The notes under the pieces: generated by a model
The model's database searches: none
Told to the model about the DNA's origin: nothing
Seen by the model: only the letters and a program-made list of their open reading frames with translations
Position numbers and translations under genes: made by a program
Assembly (NCBI GenBank): GCA_004017275.1
Contig: SAKE01000007.1
Location: 157,481-221,480, forward strand
Length of the DNA: 64,000 nucleotides
Direction of reading: 5' to 3'
From: Mesorhizobium sp.
GTDB lineage: Bacteria > Pseudomonadota > Alphaproteobacteria > Rhizobiales > Rhizobiaceae
In this document: in pieces, positions 17,513-25,304 of the stretch
How the letters are laid out: each line of letters opens with the position of its first letter
How positions within the stretch are numbered: position 1 is the stretch's first letter

Positions 17513-18088
17513 ATGACACTTCGCCTGCTGTTCGCCCTTGTCGGTCTGCTATGCTGCACTCTTCCCGTGCTTGCCGATGGCGAGGTGCAGAAACTCATCA
17601 CGCCGGCCGACAAGGCACGGCTCGACAAATATGGCGAGACCCGCAAGACAGCGCTCGCCGAGGCGAAAGCGGGCGACCCCGCCGAGGTCAGGCAACTCGA
17701 CGCCTTGCTGGCAAAACCGCTGGTGGCTTTTTCCGACAAGGACCTGACCGGCAACTGGCGGTGCCGGACCATCAAGGCCGGCGGACCGTTGCCGCTCGTC
17801 ATCTATGGCTGGTTCAAGTGCAAGGTGACCGATGACGGTTCCGGCTGGCGGCTGGAAAAGATCAGTGGTTCGCAGCGCACCAAGGGCCGCTTCTTCGACG
17901 ATGGCGAGAAACGCGCCATCTATCTCGGCTCCTTCTATGTCAACAGCGACCCGGCAAAGCCCTATGGCAGCGGCCCGCAGACCGACCAGGTCGGCTACGC
18001 CTTCCGCAACAGCGCCAAGGAATGGCGCATCGAGTTCCCGGCGCCCTACTATGAATCGAAGCTCGATATCATCGAATTCAAGCGCTGA
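17513..18088 (+). CDS. secreted DUF4893-like protein
   Basis: A 191-residue protein with a signal peptide (MTLRLLFALVGLLCCTLPVLADG), a short helical stretch and a C-terminal beta-rich domain (LTGNWRCRTIKAGG ... WFKCKVTDDGSGWRLEK) with two conserved cysteines that could pair. It matches my memory of DUF4893. GGGAGG lies eight bases before the ATG. It probably resides in the periplasm; the role is unknown. Confidence 0.75.
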   Translation: MTLRLLFALVGLLCCTLPVLADGEVQKLITPADKARLDKYGETRKTALAEAKAGDPAEVRQLDALLAKPLVAFSDKDLTGNWRCRTIKAGGPLPLVIYGWFKCKVTDDGSGWRLEKISGSQRTKGRFFDDGEKRAIYLGSFYVNSDPAKPYGSGPQTDQVGYAFRNSAKEWRIEFPAPYYESKLDIIEFKR

Positions 18089-18182
18089 CCGTGTGTCGAA
18101 GAGTTGATCACCAAGGATTAACCCGGACGCCCTAGCATGCCGCTCATTGTCGAGAACGGGTTGCTTGGAGGGGGCAAGATCC

Positions 18183-18965
18183 ATGGCAGCATCAGAATCC
18201 CATACGCGTCCGATCGTGGTCGTCACCGGAGGAGGCCAGCATGTCTGGGCTATCGTCAACGCGATCGCCGATCGCGTCGGCCCTGTCAGCGTCGTCCTCG
18301 AAACGCCTGAATCCAAAAAGCAATTGCTTCGTGGCCGGGCTCGCCGCCAGGGCTGGATCTCCGCCATCGGTCAACTTGGCACGATGGTGCTCAGCCGGCT
18401 GGGCAAACGGCTTCTCGCCAACCATGCCGCCCGGCTGATTGCCGAAGAAAAGCTTGAGGTCGAGCCGCGGCCGGACCAGGAGATCGTCCATGTTGCTTCT
18501 GCCAACGGGCCGGAATGCCTTGAGGCGATCCACAAGATCCAGCCTGGCGTTGTCCTGCTTAATGGCTGCAGGCTGTTGTCGAAGGACATGCTGGCCAGGA
18601 TGCCTTGCCCGGTGCTCAACTATCACGCCGGCATCACGCCGAAATACCGCGGCATGAATGGCGGCTACTGGGCGCTGACATCAGGCGATCCGCAGAATTT
18701 CGGCACCACCGTTCATCTGGTCGATGCCGGCGTCGACACGGGCGCCGTGCTGAAACAGGCGTACGGTCAGCCGAAACGAGGCGACACCATCTCCAGCTAC
18801 GCGCTGCGCCAGGCTGCTTTCTCGCGCGACATTTGCGTTGAAGCGGTTAGCGACGTGCTGGCCGGAAAATTCACTACCGTCGACCCGGGCCTGCCGTCGC
18901 AGCAATGGTATCACCCGACGATCTGGTTCTATCTCTGGACTGGCCTGAGAACCGGCATCTGGTAG
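18183..18965 (+). CDS. formyltransferase-like protein
   Basis: A 260-residue protein with the core of the formyl-transferase family: PGVVLLNGCRLL, then NYHAGITPKYRGMNG (catalytic Asn and His, normally N-x-H) and HLVDAGVDTGAVL (catalytic Asp). These enzymes use 10-formyl-THF. It lacks the C-terminal domain of Met-tRNA formyltransferase. The ATG at 18183 follows GGAGG. It lies next to folate one-carbon genes, which may be coincidence; sugar N-formylation is an alternative. Confidence 0.8.
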   Translation: MAASESHTRPIVVVTGGGQHVWAIVNAIADRVGPVSVVLETPESKKQLLRGRARRQGWISAIGQLGTMVLSRLGKRLLANHAARLIAEEKLEVEPRPDQEIVHVASANGPECLEAIHKIQPGVVLLNGCRLLSKDMLARMPCPVLNYHAGITPKYRGMNGGYWALTSGDPQNFGTTVHLVDAGVDTGAVLKQAYGQPKRGDTISSYALRQAAFSRDICVEAVSDVLAGKFTTVDPGLPSQQWYHPTIWFYLWTGLRTGIW

Positions 18966-19166
18966 CGCGTTTTCGTCCCGGACGGCATGCCGCGCGCCGG
19001 CTTTCCGACGCGTCGAGCCTGCTGCCGGCGGACGCCGTAAACGAATAAACGCACCTTTCATTTTACGACATCCAAATGCGTCGCTTTTGAATGCGCGCGC
19101 GTCGTCCCATAACAAGCGGCCCCACTGCGCTTCCGGCAATGCTCGCAGATCGAGGAGTGAGCATTC

Positions 19167-19469
19167 ATGGCCGATCTGATCGTCGTCTACTGGCGAGACA
19201 TCCCTGCCCAAATCATCGTCAAGAAGGGCCGGCAGAACGCCAAGCGCGAACTGCCGCTACGCTTCACCGAAGCGATCGACATGTGCGCCATGCGCACCGG
19301 CGCCGGCGGCACCGACGATTATCTGGCCGAATGGCGCAAGGCCGATCCCGTTCCGGTCGGCGATGACCTCGAAGCCGAGGTCGAGAAGGCGTTCAACGAC
19401 CTCGACACGAAATATGACCGCGAGCGGCTCGTCGCTCTGGTCAAGGCGGGCGGCAAAGAAAATGTCTGA
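19167..19469 (+). CDS. virulence-factor-domain small protein
   Basis: A 100-residue protein. LIVVYWRDIPAQIIVKKGRQNAKRELPLRFTEAIDMCAMR matches the small Pfam family called Virulence_fact; despite the name it is found beside MetV/MetF-like genes. GAGGAGTGAG precedes the ATG. Its stop overlaps the MetV-like start by eight bases, so it opens a coupled three-gene unit. It may be an accessory subunit of the methylene-THF reductase complex, inferred from coupling alone. Confidence 0.75.
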   Translation: MADLIVVYWRDIPAQIIVKKGRQNAKRELPLRFTEAIDMCAMRTGAGGTDDYLAEWRKADPVPVGDDLEAEVEKAFNDLDTKYDRERLVALVKAGGKENV

Positions 19470-20088
19470 GACCATTCCTGCCAAAGATGGGCCAGCGGTT
19501 ACCCAGGCCACCCTGGTCAAGAAGGCAGCCCCGAAATCCGACTACAAACCGGCCGACGTGTCGCCGCAGCGGCGCGTCCAGCGCTCCTTCGCGGTCCGGC
19601 TCTGGTCGATCAGACATTCGCGCCTGCTCGAATGGTTCTATGCCAGGTTTGCCGACATGTTTCTGCTCCTTCATCCCCTGTGGAAGGGCATAGGCTACGG
19701 CCGCGTCGAAGGGCCGATCACATTCGTCGAAAAGCGCGTCAAGGGCTTCATGTTCGACTGCCGCATGTGCGGCCAGTGCATATTGTCCTCGACCGGCATG
19801 TCTTGCCCGATGAACTGCCCCAAGCAACTACGCAACGGTCCTTGCGGCGGTGTCCGCGCCAACGGCAATTGCGAGGTTGAGCCTGATATGCCTTGCGTCT
19901 GGGTCAAGGCATGGGAGGGCTCGCAGAACATGGTGCACAGCGACAGGATCCTGACCGTGCAGAAGCCGGTCGACCAGTCGCTGCGCGAAACCTCGGCCTG
20001 GCTTCGGGTGACCGCACAGGCTGCCGCCGCGCGCGAAGCAGCCGCTGCCGCCAAGAATGGGACGGCAAACACCGGGGCATCGGCATGA
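19462..20088 (+). CDS. methylene-THF reductase C-terminal-domain protein (MetV-like)
   Basis: A 208-residue protein. Residues 95-150 hold a Cys-rich block (CRMCGQC, CPMNCPKQLRNGPCGG, CEV, CVW) typical of MetV or the MTHFR_C domain, which binds metal or Fe-S centres. In acetogens MetV partners MetF in the methyl branch of the Wood-Ljungdahl pathway. The tail is Ala-rich. It overlaps the genes on both sides, ATGA with MetF, so a MetVF complex is likely. In this aerobic setting the direction would be oxidation of methyl-THF (inference). Confidence 0.85.
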   Translation: MSETIPAKDGPAVTQATLVKKAAPKSDYKPADVSPQRRVQRSFAVRLWSIRHSRLLEWFYARFADMFLLLHPLWKGIGYGRVEGPITFVEKRVKGFMFDCRMCGQCILSSTGMSCPMNCPKQLRNGPCGGVRANGNCEVEPDMPCVWVKAWEGSQNMVHSDRILTVQKPVDQSLRETSAWLRVTAQAAAAREAAAAAKNGTANTGASA

Positions 20089-21176
20089 TCGGACGCCAGC
20101 TCGACGAGAACCCGGCCGGCATCCATCTGCCGCTCGACCCCCTGCCCGGCCACACCTCGCGCGGCCGGCTGGAACGCGTGCTGCGGCGCGGCGAATTCGC
20201 CGTCACCACGGAGCTCAATCCGCCTGACAGCGCCGATCCGGAAGACGTCTATAACCGGGCCAAGATTTTCGACGGTTGGGTCGACGCGATCAACGCTGTC
20301 GATGCGTCGGGCGCCAATTGCCACATGTCGTCAGTCGGCATCTGCGCACTTTTGACCCGCATGGGCTATGCGCCGATCATGCAAATCGCCTGCCGCGATA
20401 AAAACCGCATCGCCATCCAGGGCGACGTGCTGGGCGGGGCTGCGATGGGCGTCGCCAACATGCTGTGCCTCACCGGCGACGGCGTGCAGGCCGGCGACCA
20501 GCCCGGCGCCAAGCCGGTGTTCGACCTCGACTGCATGTCGCTGCTCGAGACCTGCCGCATCATGCGCGACAATGGCAAGTTCCTGTCCGGCCGCAAGCTG
20601 ACGACGCCGCCGCAGCTTTTCCTGGGTGCCGCGATCAATCCTTTCGCGCCGCCGATCGACTTCCGCCCGCATCGGCTGGGCAAGAAGATCGCCGCCGGTG
20701 CACAATTCGTGCAGAGCCAGTATTGCTTCGACGTGCCGATGTTCCGCACCTACATGCAAAAGGTGCGCGACCTCGGCTACACCGAAAAATGCTTCATCCT
20801 GGTTGGCGTCGGACCGCTCGCCTCGGCCAAGACGGCCAAGTGGATCCGCTCCAACGTGCCGGGCATCCATATTCCCGACTCGGTTATCAAGCGGCTGGAA
20901 GGCGCCCAGGACCAGAAGAAGGAAGGCAAGCAGCTCTGTATCGACATCATCAACGAGGTGAAGGAAATATCAGGCGTTTCCGGCGTCCACGTGATGGCCT
21001 ATCGGCAGGAGGAATATGTCGCCGAGATCGTCGATGAATCGGGCGTGCTGAAGGGCCGCCAGCCATGGAAACGCGAGATCCGTCGCGACGACCAGATGGT
21101 CGCCGACCGGCTCGACAGCATATTGCACGACGACATTACCGAAACGCAGGTGGACATGGTGAAGACCGCGCACTGA
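20085..21176 (+). CDS. metF: methylenetetrahydrofolate reductase
   Basis: A 363-residue TIM-barrel flavoprotein of the MetF family. Landmarks: FAVTTELNPPDSADPEDVYNRAKIF at the N-terminus, PIMQIACRDKNRIAIQGDVLGGAAMGVANMLCLTGD in the middle, and AQFVQSQYCFDVPMF, which contains the QxxFD-type substrate motif. It is longer than the standard 300-residue MetF, with a C-terminal extension. It would interconvert methyl-THF and methylene-THF. Coupled to the MetV-like gene by ATGA overlap and followed by the operator and THF:corrinoid methyltransferase. Confidence 0.92.
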   Translation: MIGRQLDENPAGIHLPLDPLPGHTSRGRLERVLRRGEFAVTTELNPPDSADPEDVYNRAKIFDGWVDAINAVDASGANCHMSSVGICALLTRMGYAPIMQIACRDKNRIAIQGDVLGGAAMGVANMLCLTGDGVQAGDQPGAKPVFDLDCMSLLETCRIMRDNGKFLSGRKLTTPPQLFLGAAINPFAPPIDFRPHRLGKKIAAGAQFVQSQYCFDVPMFRTYMQKVRDLGYTEKCFILVGVGPLASAKTAKWIRSNVPGIHIPDSVIKRLEGAQDQKKEGKQLCIDIINEVKEISGVSGVHVMAYRQEEYVAEIVDESGVLKGRQPWKREIRRDDQMVADRLDSILHDDITETQVDMVKTAH

Positions 21177-21219
21177 CCGCGCGGACCACCACCCGCTCGC
21201 TTGAACGAAACCAGACAAC

Positions 21220-21241
21220 GATATAAAGAAATCTTTATATC
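21220..21241. promoter_or_regulatory. perfect 22-base palindromic operator
   Basis: GATATAAAGA-AA-TCTTTATATC has 10-base arms and a 2-base centre with no mismatch, ending 16 bases before the methyltransferase ATG. Its core ATAAAGA-NN-TCTTTAT is the same as the site before bmt at 1776-1791, at a similar distance from the start codon. Confidence 0.85.
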
Positions 21242-21257
21242 ACGGCGGAGAGACTTC

Positions 21258-22232
21258 ATGACCCGTACCATCGTCGCCTCGGCGACACGAGAAATCATCA
21301 TCGGCTTCGACCAGCCCTTCTGCGTGATTGGCGAACGCATCAACCCGACCGGTCGCAAGAAGCTGGCCGCCGAGATGATCGCGGGCAATTTCGAGACCGT
21401 CATCAGGGACGCACTCGAGCAGGCAGCCTGTGGCGCCACCATGCTCGACGTCAACGCCGGCGTTACATCAGTCAACCCGAACGAGACCGAGCCTGGCCTT
21501 TTGGTGCAGACGCTGGAGATCGTGCAAGGGCTGGTCGACCTGCCCCTGTCGATCGATAGCTCGGTCACCGCCGCGATCGAGGCAGCACTCAAGGTCGCCA
21601 AAGGACGCCCGCTGGTCAACTCTGTCACCGGCGAGGAAGAAAAGCTCGAAGCCATCCTGCCGCTGGTCAAGAAATACAACGTACCGGTCGTTGCCATCTC
21701 CAACGACGAGACCGGCATTTCGATGGATCCGGACGTCCGCTTCGCCGTCGCCAAGAAGATCGTCGAGCGCTGCGCCGATTTCGGCATTCCGGCGCATGAC
21801 GTGGTCGTCGATCCGCTGGTCATGCCGATCGGCGCGCTGGGCGATGCCGGCCGCCAGGTGTTCGCGCTGCTGCGCCGCCTGCGCGAAGAGCTCAAGGTCA
21901 ACACCACTTGCGGCCTTTCCAACATCTCCTTTGGCCTGCCGCATCGCCACGGCATCAACGCCGCTTTCATCCCGATGGTGATCGGCGCCGGCATGACCTC
22001 GGCGATCATGAACCCGGTGCGCCCGCAGGAAATGGAAGCCGTGCGCGGCGCCAATGTGCTGAACGGCACCGACGAGAACTGCACCAACTGGATCCGCACC
22101 TACAAGGACTACAAGCCGGCCGAAGGCGGCCAGGCCGTTGCCGCCCCAACGCAAGTCAATGCGCCGGGCGACGGCGCCAACAACGGTGGTCGCCGCCGTG
22201 GCGGTCGTGAAGCCCGGATGGGCCGGGGATAA
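21258..22232 (+). CDS. methyl-THF:corrinoid protein methyltransferase (pterin-binding)
   Basis: A 324-residue protein of the AcsE/MtgA/MtvA group. CVIGERINPTGRKKLA is the pterin-binding start, LDVNAG and LSIDSSV are barrel signatures, and NTTCGLSNISFGLPHR is the conserved C-terminal strand. It would pass the methyl group from the corrinoid protein to THF. The start is ATG 21258, after GGAG. The C-terminus adds an Arg/Gly-rich tail (last 17 residues: NNGGRRRGGREARMGRG). It follows metF and precedes RACo; the operator just upstream gives it its own promoter. Confidence 0.92.
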   Translation: MTRTIVASATREIIIGFDQPFCVIGERINPTGRKKLAAEMIAGNFETVIRDALEQAACGATMLDVNAGVTSVNPNETEPGLLVQTLEIVQGLVDLPLSIDSSVTAAIEAALKVAKGRPLVNSVTGEEEKLEAILPLVKKYNVPVVAISNDETGISMDPDVRFAVAKKIVERCADFGIPAHDVVVDPLVMPIGALGDAGRQVFALLRRLREELKVNTTCGLSNISFGLPHRHGINAAFIPMVIGAGMTSAIMNPVRPQEMEAVRGANVLNGTDENCTNWIRTYKDYKPAEGGQAVAAPTQVNAPGDGANNGGRRRGGREARMGRG

Positions 22233-22253
22233 GCGCGCAAGGACAAAGTTTTC

Positions 22254-22604
22254 TTGACAGATCAAGAGCGAAAAAGACTTGGAATACCGGACTGGAAGAT
22301 AGGTCTTCGTGCAGCTTTTTGTGTCGTACTCATGCTTCTGTCTGGCTCTTACGCATTCGGCTACAAGAGTCATGAATACCTGCGGTATTTTGATCTGTGT
22401 ATCTACGCGACGTGCATAATAATGATTGCACTGATTGTCGTGCCTCTATTGCTGAGTACAATTCCCACAAGGATGTTGGACCAGCAGAGATTGGACAATT
22501 TCTCCGTATTTTGGCTTCGGTGGTACCCTTTGCCACTCATTGCCTCCTTTCTGGCAAGCCTCGCATATGTGAAATCTTTTCCCAGTGCCGGCTTCGTCGA
22601 GTAA
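22254..22604 (+). CDS. small AT-richer membrane protein inside the methyl-transfer operon
   Basis: A 116-residue protein starting at TTG. Three hydrophobic segments are visible: about residues 19-36 (AAFCVVLMLLSGSYAFGY), 49-68 (YATCIIMIALIVVPLLLSTI) and 92-106. Base composition is much lower in GC than the flanking genes. No family was recognised. Its place between the THF methyltransferase and RACo could mean a late insertion. It may also be a spurious frame, though the membrane pattern argues for coding. Confidence 0.55.
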   Translation: MTDQERKRLGIPDWKIGLRAAFCVVLMLLSGSYAFGYKSHEYLRYFDLCIYATCIIMIALIVVPLLLSTIPTRMLDQQRLDNFSVFWLRWYPLPLIASFLASLAYVKSFPSAGFVE

Positions 22605-22611
22605 TGAAAAC

Positions 22612-24702
22612 ATGAATTCACCTGCCAACATCACCGACCCGCTCGTGCTGTTCATGCCGTCGGGCAAGCGCGGGCGTTTTCCGGTCGGAACGCCGGTGCT
22701 CGATGCCGCGCGCCAGCTCGGCGTCTATGTCGAAAGCGTCTGCGGTGGACGTGCCACGTGCGGACGCTGTCAGATCGAAGTGCAGGAAGGCAATTTCGCC
22801 AAGCACAAGATCGTTTCCTCCAACGACCACATCACGCCCAAGGGCGCCAAGGAAGAGCGCTATGAGCGTGTCCGCGGCCTGCCCGAACGGCGCCGCCTCT
22901 CCTGCTCGGCGCAGATCCTCGGCGACCTCGTCATCGACGTGCCGCAGGACACGGTCATCAACGCGCAGACCATCCGCAAGGATGCCGACACCAGGGTCAT
23001 CGCTCGCGATGCGGCGATCCGCATGTGCTATGTCGAGATCGAAGAACCCGACATGCACAATCCATCAGGCGATCTCGACCGTCTGAAGATCGCGCTGATG
23101 CACGACTGGGGCCTGAAAAGCCTCGATTTCGATTTTTACCTGCTGCCGCAGGTGCAGGGCATCTTGCGCAAGGGCAACTGGACAGCCACCGCCGCCATCT
23201 ACAAGGATGCCGACAACGAGACAGCGCGCGTCGTGGCACTGTGGCCGGGCCTCAAGAACGAGGCCTATGGGCTCGCCTGCGACATCGGCTCGACCACCAT
23301 TGCCATGCATCTGGTGTCGCTGCTGTCGGGCCGCGTTGCCGCCTCGTCGGGCACGTCGAACCCGCAGATCCGGTTCGGCGAGGATCTGATGAGCCGCGTC
23401 TCCTATGTGATGATGAACCCGGACGGACGCGAGGGAATGACGGTCGCCGTGCGCGAGGCGATTTCCGGCCTCGTCGACAAGGTCTGTGCCGAAGGCAATG
23501 TCCAGCGCAACGACATCCTGGATTCCGTCTTCGTCGGCAATCCGATCATGCACCATCTGTTCCTCGGCATCGATCCGACCGAGCTCGGCGGCGCGCCCTT
23601 CGCGCTCGCTGTTTCGGGCGCCGTGCACATCAAGGCATCCGACATAGGCCTGAAGCTCAACCAGGGCGCCAGGCTCTACATGCTGCCTTGCATCGCCGGC
23701 CATGTCGGCGCCGATGCGGCGGCGGTGACGCTGTCGGAAGGCCCGCATCGCCAGGACGAGATGATGCTGATCGTCGATGTCGGCACCAATGCCGAGATCG
23801 TGCTCGGCAATCGTGCGCGGGTCGTGGCTGCTTCATCTCCCACCGGCCCGGCCTTCGAGGGTGCCGAAATCTCCGGCGGCCAGCGCGCCGCGCCCGGCGC
23901 CATCGAGCGTGTACGCATCGATCCCGACACGCTGGAGCCGAAATACCGCGTCATCGGCTCGGAACTGTGGTCCGACGAGCCGGGTTTCCTGGAGAGCGTC
24001 CAGGCGACCGGCGTCACCGGCATCTGCGGCTCCGGCATCATCGAAGTGGTGGCGGAAATGTACCTCGCCGGCATCATTTCCGAGGATGGCGTCATCGACG
24101 GCGGACTTTCGGCCCGCTCGCCGCGCGTCACCGCCAACGGCCGCACCTTCTCCTACGTGCTGAAGGAAGGCTCCGCCGCATTGAAGGAAGATGGGCCGAA
24201 GATCACCATCACCCAGACCGACGTGCGCGCCATTCAACTCGCCAAGGCAGCGCTCTACGCCGGCACCAAGCTGTTGATGGAAAAGCAGAACACCGAGCAT
24301 GTCGACCGCATCCACTTCGCCGGCGCCTTCGGCTCCTTTATCGACCCGAAATACGCCATGGTGCTCGGCCTGATCCCGGATTGCGACCTCGACAAGGTTT
24401 CGGCGGTCGGCAACGCCGCCGGTGCCGGCGCGCGCATGGCGCTGCTCAATCGCGGCTATCGCCGCGAGATCGAGGACACGGTCAGCAAGATCGAGAAGAT
24501 CGAGACGGCGTTGGAACCGAAATTCCAGGAGCATTTCGTCTACGCCATGGCGCTGCCCAACAAGGTCGATCCGTTCCCGAAACTGTCGGCGGCGGTGAAA
24601 CTGCCACCGCGCAAGACGGTCAGCGAGGACGGCGTCGCCGGCGACGCCGCCCCGCGCCGGCGTTCGCGCGAAGGCCACGCCGCCAGGCGTGGGCGGGAAT
24701 AA
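22612..24702 (+). CDS. reductive activator of corrinoid proteins (RACo-type ASKHA ferredoxin)
   Basis: A 696-residue protein that would use ATP and a [2Fe-2S] centre to reduce inactive cob(II)amide to cob(I)amide. The N-terminal ferredoxin domain has C44, C50, C53 and C98 (ESVCGGRATCGRC, RLSCSAQ). The ASKHA (DUF4445) part begins at about residue 222 with GLACDIGSTTIAMHLVSL and includes LIVDVGTNAEIVLGN and GICGSGIIEVV. The last 16 residues are Arg-rich (RRRSREGHAARRGRE). It completes the corrinoid cycle with MttB, the carrier and the THF methyltransferase. The electron donor is unknown. Confidence 0.92.
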   Translation: MNSPANITDPLVLFMPSGKRGRFPVGTPVLDAARQLGVYVESVCGGRATCGRCQIEVQEGNFAKHKIVSSNDHITPKGAKEERYERVRGLPERRRLSCSAQILGDLVIDVPQDTVINAQTIRKDADTRVIARDAAIRMCYVEIEEPDMHNPSGDLDRLKIALMHDWGLKSLDFDFYLLPQVQGILRKGNWTATAAIYKDADNETARVVALWPGLKNEAYGLACDIGSTTIAMHLVSLLSGRVAASSGTSNPQIRFGEDLMSRVSYVMMNPDGREGMTVAVREAISGLVDKVCAEGNVQRNDILDSVFVGNPIMHHLFLGIDPTELGGAPFALAVSGAVHIKASDIGLKLNQGARLYMLPCIAGHVGADAAAVTLSEGPHRQDEMMLIVDVGTNAEIVLGNRARVVAASSPTGPAFEGAEISGGQRAAPGAIERVRIDPDTLEPKYRVIGSELWSDEPGFLESVQATGVTGICGSGIIEVVAEMYLAGIISEDGVIDGGLSARSPRVTANGRTFSYVLKEGSAALKEDGPKITITQTDVRAIQLAKAALYAGTKLLMEKQNTEHVDRIHFAGAFGSFIDPKYAMVLGLIPDCDLDKVSAVGNAAGAGARMALLNRGYRREIEDTVSKIEKIETALEPKFQEHFVYAMALPNKVDPFPKLSAAVKLPPRKTVSEDGVAGDAAPRRRSREGHAARRGRE

Positions 24703-24886
24703 GCGGTCGCCAGGCCACCGCCTTTCCAAACTCATTTGCATGCAAATGTTTCCGGATCGCCCGATCCGGAAACCGAAACGCTGTTTTCGTGAAATCCGCC
24801 AGATACATGGCAGGCGCATTCAAGCGGCATCGAACGGCAGGCAGAAGATCGCTTTCCGCCGCCGCAACGCTCCAAGGGAGACAACA
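24703..24886. repeat. two adjacent perfect palindromes after the RACo gene
   Basis: CATTTGCA-TGCAAATG (24733-24748) is a 16-base perfect palindrome. It is followed at once by TTTCCGGATCG-CC-CGATCCGGAAA (24749-24772), an 11-base stem. Neither is followed by a T-run, so they are not ordinary terminators. The rest of the gap holds the promoter of the DUF1127 gene. Confidence 0.7.
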
Positions 24887-25072
24887 ATGTCGATGCTCGA
24901 AAGCCTTGGCCGCTATGGCGCGGCCATCAGGAATGCCCACGACCACAACAAGGCTCGGCGCCTGCTGAACAGCCTGCCGCCGGAAATCCAGAAGGATATC
25001 GGCTGGCCGGTGTCGCCGCGATCCAGTGAAAAGGCGTCCCTCATCAGCGCTATCTGGAGCGCCGCGCGCTGA
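24887..25072 (+). CDS. DUF1127-like small protein
   Basis: A 61-residue protein. MSMLESLGRYGAAIRN leads into RRLLNSLPPEIQKDIGWP, the DUF1127-like core (LxxLPxExxxDIG). AAGGGAG lies just upstream. A second protein of exactly the same length and core is at 27414. DUF1127 proteins in alphaproteobacteria have been linked to phosphate and carbon control and RNA turnover. No direct role is visible here. Confidence 0.8.
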   Translation: MSMLESLGRYGAAIRNAHDHNKARRLLNSLPPEIQKDIGWPVSPRSSEKASLISAIWSAAR

Positions 25073-25304
25073 TGACCTTCGCCGACAAATGCAAATTGCT
25101 CGGCAAGCGCCGGGAATCTCGCATGCCCCGGCGACCACCAGCAACCGGCTGCGTGCCGCACTTTTACCGCGCCGCTGACCATCACGGCGCGGATCACACC
25201 ACCGTGTAGACGCAGCGCAAATCTTGACATTTTCGGCCACGGCACGATCTTCGGAGATAGTGGGGGTTCTCTTAGTCGGCTTTGGCCGAAGTTCGTGTAT
25301 CCGC

